In this document: positions 12,744-20,655 of the stretch, in pieces | Layout: the number at the start of each line of letters is the position of its first letter | Numbering within the stretch: position 1 is the stretch's first letter | Assembly (NCBI GenBank): GCA_964545205.1 | Contig: CAZJFH010000058.1 | Coordinates: 1-31,843 of the forward strand | Direction of reading: 5' to 3' | Source: CAZJFH01 sp964545205 | GTDB lineage: Bacteria; Pseudomonadota; Alphaproteobacteria; Rhodospirillales; Magnetospirillaceae | Length of the DNA: 31,843 bases | Position numbers and translations under genes: made by a program | The notes under the pieces: model-generated | Seen by the model: only the letters and a program-made list of their open reading frames with translations | Told to the model about the DNA's origin: nothing | The model's database searches: none

Positions 12744-13823
12744 ATGACGGACGCGCACGACGGCACCCGGCGAGCCCTCGTCCAGGACGGACGCACGGGC
12801 GACATGATCCCGATCATCCTGGTCAACCTGCTGCTGACCGCGGCGACGTTCGGAATCTATCGATTCTGGGCCGTCGCGCGCATCCGCCGCTTCCTGTGGG
12901 GCACGACGCTGTTCGAGGACGAACCGCTGGAATATACAGGCACCGGCGCCGAGGTGTTCCGCGCCGTGCTGCTCGCCATCGTGGTCATCGTGCTGCCGCT
13001 GATGCTGCTCGGCGGCGCCGCCGCCTGGGCGGCGGAGACCGGAAACGAGGCGATCGCGGCGGCGCTGCAGGCGGTCAACACCATTCTCGTCCTGCTTCTG
13101 ATCCCGGTCGCCATGTACCGCGCGCGGCGCTATCGCCTGACCCGCACGACCTGGCGCGGCATCCGCGCCGGCCAGTCCGGATCGGCGCTGGGCTACGCCT
13201 GGCGCTGGCTGGCGACCGGCCTCGCCGTCCTGCTGACGCTCGGCCTCGCCTGGCCGTGGCGCACGGTGGTGCTGCAGCGCTACAAGCTGAACCACACCCT
13301 GTTCGGCGACAGCCCCCTCAGCTTCCACGGCGGCGCCGGCCCGCTGGTCAAGCCGTTCCTCACCGCCTGGGTCTGCGCCCTGGTGGCGCTGGCCCTGCCG
13401 CTGGTGCCGCTGATCGCCTCGGCGGCGGCGACCGACCTGGGCGCGCTCGACCGGCAGGGACAGGAGGCGCTGGGCATCGTCGCCGCCGCGGCCTTCCTAC
13501 CGGCCTTCCTGATCGTCGCCTGGTGCGTGCTGTGGTACCTGGCGGCGGAGATCCGGTTCCTGGCCGCCAACACGCGATTCGACGACCTGCGATTCCGCTC
13601 GGACCTGTCCGCCTTCGCGCTGGCGCGGCTGGTGCTCGGCAACCTCGCCATCGTCGTGCTGACCCTCGGCGCCCTCAAGCCGCTGACGGCGCTGCGGACC
13701 ATCCGGCTGCTGGTCGGCACCGCCGCCGTGACCGGCGAGGCCGACTTCGACGCCATCGCCCAGGCGCAGCCGCCGTCGCGGGCGTTCGGCGAGGGCCTGG
13801 CGGACGCGCTCGATGTCGGCTGA
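12744..13823 (+). CDS. DUF898 (YjgN-type) membrane protein
   Basis: 359 residues with several long hydrophobic segments (about 22-42, 75-96, 105-125, 160-178, 210-235, 250-275, 300-325). The signature near the first segment, NLLLTAATFGIYRFWAVARI followed by RRFLWGTTLFEDEPLEYTGTG, is typical of DUF898, and the repeat YRARRYRLTRTTWRGIRAGQ follows. The biochemical role of the family is unknown. I place the start at the ATG at 12744, which gives the normal N-terminus; an in-frame ATG at 12636 would add 36 atypical residues. No SD is visible, and a hairpin ends at the start codon. The last 11 nt overlap the M48 peptidase gene, indicating translational coupling; DUF898-M48 pairs are common. Confidence 0.85.
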   Translation: MTDAHDGTRRALVQDGRTGDMIPIILVNLLLTAATFGIYRFWAVARIRRFLWGTTLFEDEPLEYTGTGAEVFRAVLLAIVVIVLPLMLLGGAAAWAAETGNEAIAAALQAVNTILVLLLIPVAMYRARRYRLTRTTWRGIRAGQSGSALGYAWRWLATGLAVLLTLGLAWPWRTVVLQRYKLNHTLFGDSPLSFHGGAGPLVKPFLTAWVCALVALALPLVPLIASAAATDLGALDRQGQEALGIVAAAAFLPAFLIVAWCVLWYLAAEIRFLAANTRFDDLRFRSDLSAFALARLVLGNLAIVVLTLGALKPLTALRTIRLLVGTAAVTGEADFDAIAQAQPPSRAFGEGLADALDVG

Positions 13824-14859
13824 GACTCCGCCGCGCTACCCCGGCCGCTACAGCGACGGCCGCACCGCCGCCAGCCGCGAGGTCGTGGTGTCGCTGGCCG
13901 CCGACGGGCTGGCGATCCGCGAGGACGGGACCGAGGTCGCGACCTGGGCCTGGCGCGAGGTCGGGGTCATCGAACCGCGCCCCGACAGGCCGGTGCGCCT
14001 GGCCAGCGCCCGCGCCCCCGACGCGCGGCTGACCATCCCCGATCCGGCGGCCCTGGCGGTCATCCAGGCGCGGCTGGGCGCGGCGCCGATGCGCGCCGGC
14101 CGCTCGCCGCTGTGGACCGGCGTCGCCGCGGTGATCGGCACGGCGCTGGTGCTGTGGGGGCTCTACGCCGCGCTTCCCGTCGTCGCGCGGCCGCTGGCCC
14201 AGATGGTGCCGCCGGCCTGGGAGACCACCTGGGGCCGGCACGTCGTCGACAGCCTCGCGGTCCAGTACGGCGCCTGCCGCGGCGCGGACGGCCAGCGGGC
14301 GCTGGAGCGGCTGGTCGCGGCGCTGGCGCCGCCCGGCACCGACCAGAGGTTCCATATCCGCGCCCTCGAGGTGCCGGCGATCAACGCCCTGGCGGCGCCG
14401 GGCGGGCAGATCGTGCTGCTGTCGGGGCTGATCGCCGACGCGCGCTCGCCGAACGAACTGGCGGCGGTGGTCGCCCACGAGATGGCGCACGTGCTCGAGC
14501 GCCACGTCACCGCCGCGATGATCCGCCACGTCGGCATCGGCGTGCTTGCCGCCTGGATCACCGGCGATCCGTCCGGCTTCCTCGCCGGCGCCGGCTCGAT
14601 GCTGGCGGCGATGTCCTACACCCGCGCCGACGAGGCCGCCGCCGACGCCCGCGCCCTCGAGCTGCTGCGCGCCGCCGGCATCGGCACCGAGGGGATCGCC
14701 ACTTTCTTCGCCCGCCTGGCCGAGCACCAGATGCACGTCCCCGAGCTGCTGTCGACCCACCCGGCCTCCGAGGACCGCGCCGAAGCCGCCGCGGCGATCC
14801 CCGGCCGCGACGCCCTGACCGAGGCCGAATGGCGGGCGGTGAAGCGGATGTGCGAGTGA
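13813..14859 (+). CDS. M48-family membrane-associated zinc metallopeptidase
   Basis: 348 residues. A soluble N-terminal domain (1-97) with a short beta-rich sequence is followed by one membrane helix (about 101-123) and an M48 peptidase domain. The zinc site HEMAH (222-226, inside VVAHEMAHVLERH) is intact; YTRADEAAADARALELL near 266-282 gives the third ligand Glu. AINALAAPGGQIVLLSGLI just upstream is the usual M48 substrate-strand region. BepA/LoiP- and HtpX-like relatives act in envelope protein quality control. The start overlaps the end of the DUF898 gene by 11 nt. The C-terminus THPASEDRAEA is also typical of the family. The specific substrate is unknown. Confidence 0.9.
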   Translation: MSAETPPRYPGRYSDGRTAASREVVVSLAADGLAIREDGTEVATWAWREVGVIEPRPDRPVRLASARAPDARLTIPDPAALAVIQARLGAAPMRAGRSPLWTGVAAVIGTALVLWGLYAALPVVARPLAQMVPPAWETTWGRHVVDSLAVQYGACRGADGQRALERLVAALAPPGTDQRFHIRALEVPAINALAAPGGQIVLLSGLIADARSPNELAAVVAHEMAHVLERHVTAAMIRHVGIGVLAAWITGDPSGFLAGAGSMLAAMSYTRADEAAADARALELLRAAGIGTEGIATFFARLAEHQMHVPELLSTHPASEDRAEAAAAIPGRDALTEAEWRAVKRMCE

Positions 14860-14866
14860 CACCGGC

Positions 14867-14886
14867 CCGCGGCCGGATGGCCGCGG
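14867..14886. terminator. Bidirectional hairpin between convergent genes
   Basis: CCGCGGCC and GGCCGCGG form a perfect 8-bp stem around GGAT, 8 nt after the M48 stop and in the 67-nt gap before the convergent amidohydrolase stop. It lacks a T-run, so terminator activity is only suggested by position. Confidence 0.4.
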
Positions 14887-14926
14887 CCGCGGGGGCGACG
14901 ATCGCCGATGCCTGGGATCGCCGGCG

Positions 14927-16261
14927 CTAATACGTCTCCAGGAACCGCACCGGCTGGCCCACCGGATCGTCGATCAACTGATCCTCGCGCATCACCACCT
15001 GGCCGCGGATCACCGTCATGATCGGCCAGCCCTTGACCTTCATGCCGTCGAACGGCGTCCAGCCGCAACGGCTGGCGATCCAGGAATTCGAGATGCGCCG
15101 CTCGGCGCCGAGGTCGACGATGGTGAAATCGGCGTCGTAGCCCACCGCGATGCGGCCCTTGCCGGCGACGCCGAACACCCGCGCCGGGCCGGCGCTGGTC
15201 AGGTCGACGAAGCGCTCGAGGCTGAGATGGCCGTTGGCGACGTGGTCGAGCATGATCGGCACCAGCGTCTGCACGCCGGTCATGCCGGACGGGCTCTGCG
15301 GATAGGGCCTGTCCTTCTCCTCGCGGGTGTGCGGCGCGTGGTCCGAGCCGATGACGTCGACCACGCCCTCGGCCACGGCCAGCCACAACGCCCGGCGGTG
15401 GCGCTCGTCCCTGATCGGCGGGTTCATCTGGGCGTAGGTGCCCAGGCGCTCGTAGCAGTCGGGCGCGGTCAGGGTCAGGTGCTGCGGCGTCGTCTCGACG
15501 CTCGCCAGCGCCTTGTGCTGGCGCAAGAGCGCCATCTCCTCGGCGGTGGTGACGTGGAGCACGTGCACGCGCCGGCGCGCCGCTTCGGCCAGGCGCAGCA
15601 GGCGCTCGGTCGCCAGGCGCGCCGTCTCGGCGTCGCGCCACTCGGGATGCATCGACACCGGCGCGCCGCCCTCGACGAGATGGCGGCGCTCGCGCAGGCG
15701 GGTCTCGTCCTCGCAGTGGACCGCGACGCGGCGGCGGCCGGAAGCCAGCGCGTGGCGCAGGGCGGTCTCGTCGTCGACCAGCAGATCGCCGGTCGACGAG
15801 CCCATGAATATCTTGACGCCGGCGCAGCCCGGCATGCGCTCCCACTCGGCGAGATGGGCGTGGTTGTCGGGCGTGGCGCCGAGGAAGAAGGCGTGGTCGG
15901 TCCAGGCGCGGCCCTTGGCGCGGCGGATCTTGTCGGCGATCGCTTCGGCCGTCGTGGTTCCGGGCTTGGTGTTGGGCATCTCGAACACCGCCACCACGCC
16001 GCCGAGCGCCGCCGCCGCGGTGCCGGTCGACAGGTCCTCCTTGTGCTCGAGGCCGGGCTCGCGGAAATGGACCTGACTGTCGATGACGCCGGGCAGCACG
16101 TGCAGACCGCGCACGTCGATCTCGTCGACGGCGTGGAAGCCGCCGAGATCGGCGCCGATGGCCTGGATGCGGCCGTCCTTGATGGCGATGTCGGCCAGCC
16201 CGATGCCGTTCGGGGTGGCGACCGAGCCGTTACGCAGGATCAGATCGAATGTCACGCTCAT
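14927..16261 (-). CDS. Dihydroorotase-family amidohydrolase
   Basis: 444 residues, class I dihydroorotase length. The barrel carries K149 in GVKIFMGSSTG (the carboxylated lysine), H181 (VAVHCEDE), H235 (VHVLHVTTAEE) and D306 (GSDHAPHT). The first metal motif, normally DxHxH, reads DSQVHFREPG: Gln63 replaces the first His. I recall this as typical of a distinct alphaproteobacterial dihydroorotase subfamily, but the change could alter the metal centre or substrate. Dihydroorotase closes carbamoyl-aspartate to dihydroorotate in pyrimidine synthesis; hydantoinase or allantoinase activity is the alternative. The ATG at 16261 has a strong GGAAGGGG SD. A start 33 nt further upstream is possible but adds no conserved sequence. 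The 5' end overlaps the O-antigen ligase gene by 32 nt, so they are probably cotranscribed. Confidence 0.85.
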   Translation of the reverse strand: MSVTFDLILRNGSVATPNGIGLADIAIKDGRIQAIGADLGGFHAVDEIDVRGLHVLPGVIDSQVHFREPGLEHKEDLSTGTAAAALGGVVAVFEMPNTKPGTTTAEAIADKIRRAKGRAWTDHAFFLGATPDNHAHLAEWERMPGCAGVKIFMGSSTGDLLVDDETALRHALASGRRRVAVHCEDETRLRERRHLVEGGAPVSMHPEWRDAETARLATERLLRLAEAARRRVHVLHVTTAEEMALLRQHKALASVETTPQHLTLTAPDCYERLGTYAQMNPPIRDERHRRALWLAVAEGVVDVIGSDHAPHTREEKDRPYPQSPSGMTGVQTLVPIMLDHVANGHLSLERFVDLTSAGPARVFGVAGKGRIAVGYDADFTIVDLGAERRISNSWIASRCGWTPFDGMKVKGWPIMTVIRGQVVMREDQLIDDPVGQPVRFLETY

Positions 16262-17531
16262 GTCGCGCCCCTTCCCTGCCGCTCGCCCGACCATCAGCCG
16301 TCACATTGGACTCGCTCTCGCGCCTTTCGGCAAGCGCGAACCATGCGAGGCCCAGCATCGCCGTGGCGAGCCACCAGTTCTGCCAGGCGCCGAACCCGAC
16401 GCTGAAGACGAACAGCCATGCCGAGAAGCCGGCCGCGGCGGCGCTCGCCCACCTGGGTCGCGCCGGCATGCGCAGCCAGATCTCGCGGGCCACCGCGGTC
16501 ACCATCGCGATCCACAGCAGCACGCCGGGCAAGCCGAGTTCCAGTCTGATCTGAAGCGGCCCGTTGTGCGGATGCAGCGGCAGCAGGCGCATGCGGTCCG
16601 TGCCGGCGGAGAATTCGCGGCCTTCCGCGCGGCCGATCGCCCGCGAGGCGTCGAAACCCGCCCCGAGCACCGGCGCCTCGTCGATCTTGTCGGCCACGAA
16701 TTCCCAGATGATCGCCCGGTGGCGCCAGCTCGCAGGCGCCTCCGCGATCAGCGCCTGGCCCTGCTCGGTCACGACCCGCACGAGGCCCGGCGCGAACAAC
16801 GCCGCCGCCATCGCCAGGGCCAGCAGCGCCTGGACCGTGCGCCTGCCCCCGAAACGGACCGCCACCCAGACCGCCGCCGCCAGCGGAAGCGCGACCAGGG
16901 CGGCGTTCGCGTCGAGCAGCAGCGCCGGAACCGCGGTGGCGGCGACCAGTATCGCCGCCATGGCGGGCCGCCGCAGATCGGTCGCCGCCACCGCGACCGC
17001 CGCCCAGACATAGATCGCCGGAATGGCCATGCCGCCGCCGACATGGCCGTGCAGCCCGAATTCGCCGGGCGCGCGCAGCAGCCGCGCGACGAGACCGCCG
17101 GCCAGTCCCTCGAGCGTGAACAGCAGCACCATCGCCACGACGGCGCCGCCGAGGACCTTGCCGAGCGCCGGCAATGCCTCCCGCGGCACGGTGCGGACGA
17201 CGGCGACGAGGCAGACCGCCAGCGCGCCGAGCACCGCCAGCCGGATCGAGAGCTCCGCCGCCCGACCCGGGTCGGGCGCCCAGATGCTGCTGATCAGGGC
17301 CCAGCCGGCCATCGCCCAGAAGGCGAGCGCCGCCGGATGGCGGGCGAGCCGACCGGCGGCGGCCAGCGCCGGCCGGTCGAGCGCGAACAGCGACAGCGCC
17401 AGGACGGGAACCATGCCGGCGTGCCCGTAGGGGGCGATCGGGGCCATGGCGATCATCATCAGGATCAGCACCGCCCGGGGACGCGATCCCGAAACGAGGG
17501 CGGCGAGCCGCCCCGCGCCGACGCCGCTCAT
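16230..17531 (-). CDS. O-antigen ligase / polymerase-type membrane protein (Wzy_C family)
   Basis: 433 residues, with about ten hydrophobic segments and a longer periplasmic loop between about 265 and 340. That loop contains WRHRAIIWEFVADKIDEAPV followed by LGAGFDAS and then HPHNGPLQIRLELGLPGVLL, the H(N) motif characteristic of O-antigen ligases and related polymerases. Such proteins join polysaccharide to lipid A core or polymerise repeat units at the inner membrane. The ATG (17531-17529) overlaps the stop of the preceding glycosyltransferase as ATGA. The C-terminal tail after the last helix is polar and charged. The 3' end overlaps the amidohydrolase start by 32 nt. Confidence 0.85.
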   Translation of the reverse strand: MSGVGAGRLAALVSGSRPRAVLILMMIAMAPIAPYGHAGMVPVLALSLFALDRPALAAAGRLARHPAALAFWAMAGWALISSIWAPDPGRAAELSIRLAVLGALAVCLVAVVRTVPREALPALGKVLGGAVVAMVLLFTLEGLAGGLVARLLRAPGEFGLHGHVGGGMAIPAIYVWAAVAVAATDLRRPAMAAILVAATAVPALLLDANAALVALPLAAAVWVAVRFGGRRTVQALLALAMAAALFAPGLVRVVTEQGQALIAEAPASWRHRAIIWEFVADKIDEAPVLGAGFDASRAIGRAEGREFSAGTDRMRLLPLHPHNGPLQIRLELGLPGVLLWIAMVTAVAREIWLRMPARPRWASAAAAGFSAWLFVFSVGFGAWQNWWLATAMLGLAWFALAERRESESNVTADGRASGREGARHERDIRSDPA

Positions 17532-18571
17532 GCCGCGGCGGCCGCGTACTGCGCGGCCGCCTGGCGGTACAGGTCGCGGTAGGCGGCGACGATGCGCTCC
17601 TGCGTGAACACCTCCTGGTAGGTGCGGGTGCCGCCCGCGACCAGGCGTCGGCACAGCTCGGGATCGGAAAGGCAGCGCCTGATGGCGCCGGCCAGGGCGT
17701 CGACGTCGTCGATCGGCACCAGCAGCCCGTTGTCGCCGTCCTGCATGTAGGCGGCGGGTCCCGCGGCGGCGGCGGCGACGATCGGCGTGCCGGTGACCCA
17801 GGCCTCGACCATCACGGTGCCGAACGGCTCGTAGCGCGACGGGAACGCGCACAAATCGGCGGTGCGCAGCAGGGCGCCGCGATCGGTGCGCCAGCCGAGC
17901 ATCCGCACCCGCGCCGACAGGCCGAGATCGACGATCATCCGTTCGATCTCGCCGCGCAGCTCGCCCTCGCCGGCGATCCACAGATAGGCTTCGGGCACCT
18001 GCACCAGCGCCTTGAGCAGCACGTCGATGCCCTTTTTCCTGTGCAGCCGCGCCAGGGCGAGGATCAGCGGGGCGCCCTCGGGGGTGTCGAACTCGGCCCG
18101 CGGCACCGGCGGCCCGTCGTCGAGCAGGGCGAAGGTGTGGATGACGTGGACCTTGTCGGCCGGTGCGCCGGCCTCGCGGATGTGGCGGCCGAGATCGCGG
18201 GTGACGCCCACGTAATGGTCGGCGCTGCCGTAGCGCTTGAGGTCGTAATAGCCGCCGAACCAGCCGATCACCGGGACGGGAAGCCGCGGCGTGAAGGAAT
18301 TGGCGCGGCCCATCCAGGCCTGGACCACCTCGGGGCGATGCGCGCGGAAGGCGTCGCGGATGGCGCCGCGGGTACGGAACGGCAGCAGCCGCGAGAAGCT
18401 GGCCGGCACCACCTTGACGCCGGCGTCGCGCAGGCGCGCGACGCGATGCGGCTCCGGCCGGGTCACCGCGACCTGGTCGAGGCCGTCGGCCTGCAGGGCG
18501 CAGACCAGGTCGAGGAAGAAGGTCTCGGCGCCGCCGTGGTCGGCTCCGGCCATCACATGCATCACCCGCAC
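17528..18571 (-). CDS. Glycosyltransferase family 4
   Basis: 347 residues. The N-terminal domain opens VRVMHVMAGADHGGAETFFL, the glycine-rich acceptor-domain loop. The C-terminal GT-B domain has ILALARLHRKKGIDVLLKAL, VRMLGWRTDRGALL and PSRYEPFGTVMVEAWVTGTP, where E...E spaced by seven is the GT4 nucleotide-sugar motif. It probably adds a sugar during LPS core or O-chain assembly at the cytoplasmic face; donor and acceptor are unknown. I chose GTG at 18571 because GAAGGGAG lies seven nt upstream; an ATG three codons later (18562) is possible. The start overlaps the GT9 gene by 10 nt and the stop overlaps the ligase start (ATGA). Confidence 0.88.
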   Translation of the reverse strand: MRVMHVMAGADHGGAETFFLDLVCALQADGLDQVAVTRPEPHRVARLRDAGVKVVPASFSRLLPFRTRGAIRDAFRAHRPEVVQAWMGRANSFTPRLPVPVIGWFGGYYDLKRYGSADHYVGVTRDLGRHIREAGAPADKVHVIHTFALLDDGPPVPRAEFDTPEGAPLILALARLHRKKGIDVLLKALVQVPEAYLWIAGEGELRGEIERMIVDLGLSARVRMLGWRTDRGALLRTADLCAFPSRYEPFGTVMVEAWVTGTPIVAAAAAGPAAYMQDGDNGLLVPIDDVDALAGAIRRCLSDPELCRRLVAGGTRTYQEVFTQERIVAAYRDLYRQAAAQYAAAAA

Positions 18572-19524
18572 CGCGCTTCTCCCTTCAAGTCCTCGTCGCC
18601 GGGCCGGATGCCGTCCAGCGCCGCAACCACCTCGTCCTCGCGCAGATCGGCGAGGTTGTCCCGGCGCAGGATCGCCACCGCCGGCCCGCGCGGCGCGCAC
18701 AGTTCCGGCCGCGACTCGGCCGAGAACAGCACCACCGACGGACAGCCGGCCATCGCGAGCAGATGCATCGGCCCGGTGTCGTTGCCGACCGCCGCCACGG
18801 CACCGCGCCCCAGCACCGCGATGTCCTCGAGCCCGGTTCGCCCGCGCAGGCTGTGCGCCTCGGGGCAGCCGGCGAGCACCGCATCGATCACCGCCGCCTC
18901 GGCCTCGGTTCCGAGCACCACGGGAGCGACGCCCTCGGCGGCCCAGCGCCGGGCCACCGCCGCGTATCGCTCGGCCGGCCAGCGCTTGGCCGGTCGGTGC
19001 GGCGCGCCTCCGGGCACCAGCAGGCCGTAGCGATCCGGCAGACCGAACCGGCCGACATCGGCCCGCACCCAGGACAGGTCGGTCAGCGGCACGTCGTCGA
19101 TGCCGGCCAGGGCGAGCTGCGCCCGCTGGCGATCGACGGTGTGCATCGTGGTGCGGCGCGGATCGTCGTGGCGGTGCGAGCAGCCCGGCGCGATGCCGCA
19201 CCATTGCGGCCGGCGCGGCCACAGCATGCGGAAATAGAAGCCGCTGCGGTCCGAGGTCTGCAGGTCGTAGACCCGCGCGAAACCGGCGTCGAGGATGCGT
19301 CGGCGCAAGGACAGCCAGGCGCCCGGCTGCCACAGCCGCGGCCGCCTGTCCTCCCAGACCTCGTCGAACAGGCCGCTGGCGCGGGCGAGGCCCGCGAACG
19401 GCCGCGTCGTCAGCAGCACGACGCGCGCGCCGGCGTGGTGGCGCCGGATCGCCGCGCAGGGCCCCAGCGCCTGCACGAAGTCGCCCAGCGCCCCCAGCTT
19501 GACGATCAGGACGGCGCCGCTCAT
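18562..19524 (-). CDS. Glycosyltransferase family 9 (heptosyltransferase-like)
   Basis: 320 residues. The start AVLIVKLGALGDFVQALG is the signature N-terminus of ADP-heptose:LPS heptosyltransferases, and AAVGNDTGPMHLLAMAGCPSV near 250-270 is the GT9 C-terminal donor-binding motif. GLLVPGGAPHRPAKRWPAERYAAV fits the central GT-B linker. It probably transfers heptose or a related sugar to the LPS inner core. The ATG at 19524 overlaps the TGA of the preceding gene (ATGA), so translation is coupled. Confidence 0.88.
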   Translation of the reverse strand: MSGAVLIVKLGALGDFVQALGPCAAIRRHHAGARVVLLTTRPFAGLARASGLFDEVWEDRRPRLWQPGAWLSLRRRILDAGFARVYDLQTSDRSGFYFRMLWPRRPQWCGIAPGCSHRHDDPRRTTMHTVDRQRAQLALAGIDDVPLTDLSWVRADVGRFGLPDRYGLLVPGGAPHRPAKRWPAERYAAVARRWAAEGVAPVVLGTEAEAAVIDAVLAGCPEAHSLRGRTGLEDIAVLGRGAVAAVGNDTGPMHLLAMAGCPSVVLFSAESRPELCAPRGPAVAILRRDNLADLREDEVVAALDGIRPGDEDLKGEARCG

Positions 19525-20546
19525 GCCCAGAGGCTCTCGAACTCCGCCGCCACCTTGTCCCACGACCGGTCGCGCTGGAGCGTCCGCGCTTCCTGGTTGA
19601 TGCCCCAGAACACGCTGTCCTCCTTGAGGACCTGCAGGGTGACGTTGACGAAGGCGTCGTCGTCGGGCACCAGCCAGCCGGTCTGGCCGTCGCGGATGCG
19701 CTCGCGCACCGCGCCCAGCGGGCGCGCCACCGCCGGCAGGCCGCAGGCCTGGCTCTCGGCCAGGGTGAAGCAGGCCATGTCGTCGGCGTGCCCCGGATAG
19801 AGATGGACCTGGGCCGAGCGGTAGACCTCGGCCATGCCCATGTCGCCCTTCGGCCGCACGATGGTGACGCCGAACTTGCGCGCCTCCAGCGCCGGGGCGA
19901 GCACCGGCTTGAGCCGGTCGTCGACGCCGCCGCCGAGCTGGCCCTTGTCGAGCGCCATCGAATAGACGTGCAGTTCGGCCTCGGGGCATTCGGGATGGAT
20001 GCGCTCGACCCACAGCCGCAGCAGCCAGTCGAGCCCGTGCAGCGGATGGGTGGTGACGACGGCGCGCGGCGGCGCCGGCAGGGTGGTCGGCTCGTCGCTG
20101 AGATAGTCGAAGCGCACGCCCGGCGGAATCACCGCCGCCGGCATCTTGCCGCCGGCCCAGGTGGCGTGGTGGGTGGGGCCGAGGAACACCAGCGTCGGCC
20201 TGACGTCGTCGAGCAGGTCGCGATGGCTGGCATGGCCCAGATAGCCGGCCGGCGCCGTCAGCCACAGCAGCTTCTTGCCCGCCTGGCGCACCTCGCGCAG
20301 GAGCTGCGGCTTGCGGAAGGCGATCAGCACGTCGGTCTGCAGCGGCTTCTCGGAATCCCACGGCTCCCACTGCGCGCCCTCGATGGTCATGCGGAATCGG
20401 CAGCGGTTGAACACCTGCACCTTGTGGCCGCGCCGCACCAGGGCGCCGGGCAGGCTGGCGAAGGCCTTCTCGGCGCCGCCGAGCGGCTGGCCGCCGGGCG
20501 TGTAGCCGTCGAAGGGGATGGAATCGTCGACCATTGTGATGCGCAT
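19521..20546 (-). CDS. GT4-like glycosyltransferase, leaderless start
   Basis: 341 residues. The N-terminus MRITMVDDSIPFDG is followed by PLGGAEKAFASLPGALVRRG, a GT-B acceptor-domain loop. The C-terminal domain has YPGHADDMACFTLAESQACG before LPAVARPLGA, with Asp in place of the first Glu of the usual EX7E motif. It is the first gene of the glycan operon. There is no SD upstream of the ATG at 20546; instead a near-consensus promoter places the transcription start at the initiation codon. A second in-frame ATG (codon 5) also lacks an SD. Donor and acceptor are unknown. The stop overlaps the GT9 start. Confidence 0.83.
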   Translation of the reverse strand: MRITMVDDSIPFDGYTPGGQPLGGAEKAFASLPGALVRRGHKVQVFNRCRFRMTIEGAQWEPWDSEKPLQTDVLIAFRKPQLLREVRQAGKKLLWLTAPAGYLGHASHRDLLDDVRPTLVFLGPTHHATWAGGKMPAAVIPPGVRFDYLSDEPTTLPAPPRAVVTTHPLHGLDWLLRLWVERIHPECPEAELHVYSMALDKGQLGGGVDDRLKPVLAPALEARKFGVTIVRPKGDMGMAEVYRSAQVHLYPGHADDMACFTLAESQACGLPAVARPLGAVRERIRDGQTGWLVPDDDAFVNVTLQVLKEDSVFWGINQEARTLQRDRSWDKVAAEFESLWA

Positions 20547-20554
20547 GGGCGGGA

Positions 20555-20584
20555 GTTATACGCGCCCGCGCCACCCGCTGCCAA
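20555..20584 (-). promoter_or_regulatory. Near-consensus promoter of the glycan operon
   Basis: The -35 TTGGCA lies at 20584-20579 and the -10 TATAAC at 20560-20555 (5 of 6 matches each), with an 18-nt spacer. Only 8 nt separate the -10 from the ATG at 20546, so the transcript should begin at or next to the start codon. Confidence 0.65.
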
Positions 20585-20593
20585 GAGCGGGCC

Positions 20594-20623
20594 TTGCGGT
20601 GGGGCCGCCTTTCTCCCTACAGT
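20594..20623 (+). promoter_or_regulatory. Predicted ygfZ promoter
   Basis: The -35 TTGCGG lies at 20594-20599 and the -10 TACAGT at 20618-20623, with an 18-nt spacer. A start near 20630 leaves about 26 nt of leader containing GAGGAGG. It is back to back with the glycan operon promoter. Confidence 0.45.
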
Positions 20624-20655
20624 CCGGGCGATCTGACGACGAGGAGGTTCGACCG

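Noticed and set aside
14867..14886. Classical Rho-independent terminator
   Set aside because: The hairpin is strong but has no T-tract on either strand; kept only as a low-confidence terminator candidate by position.
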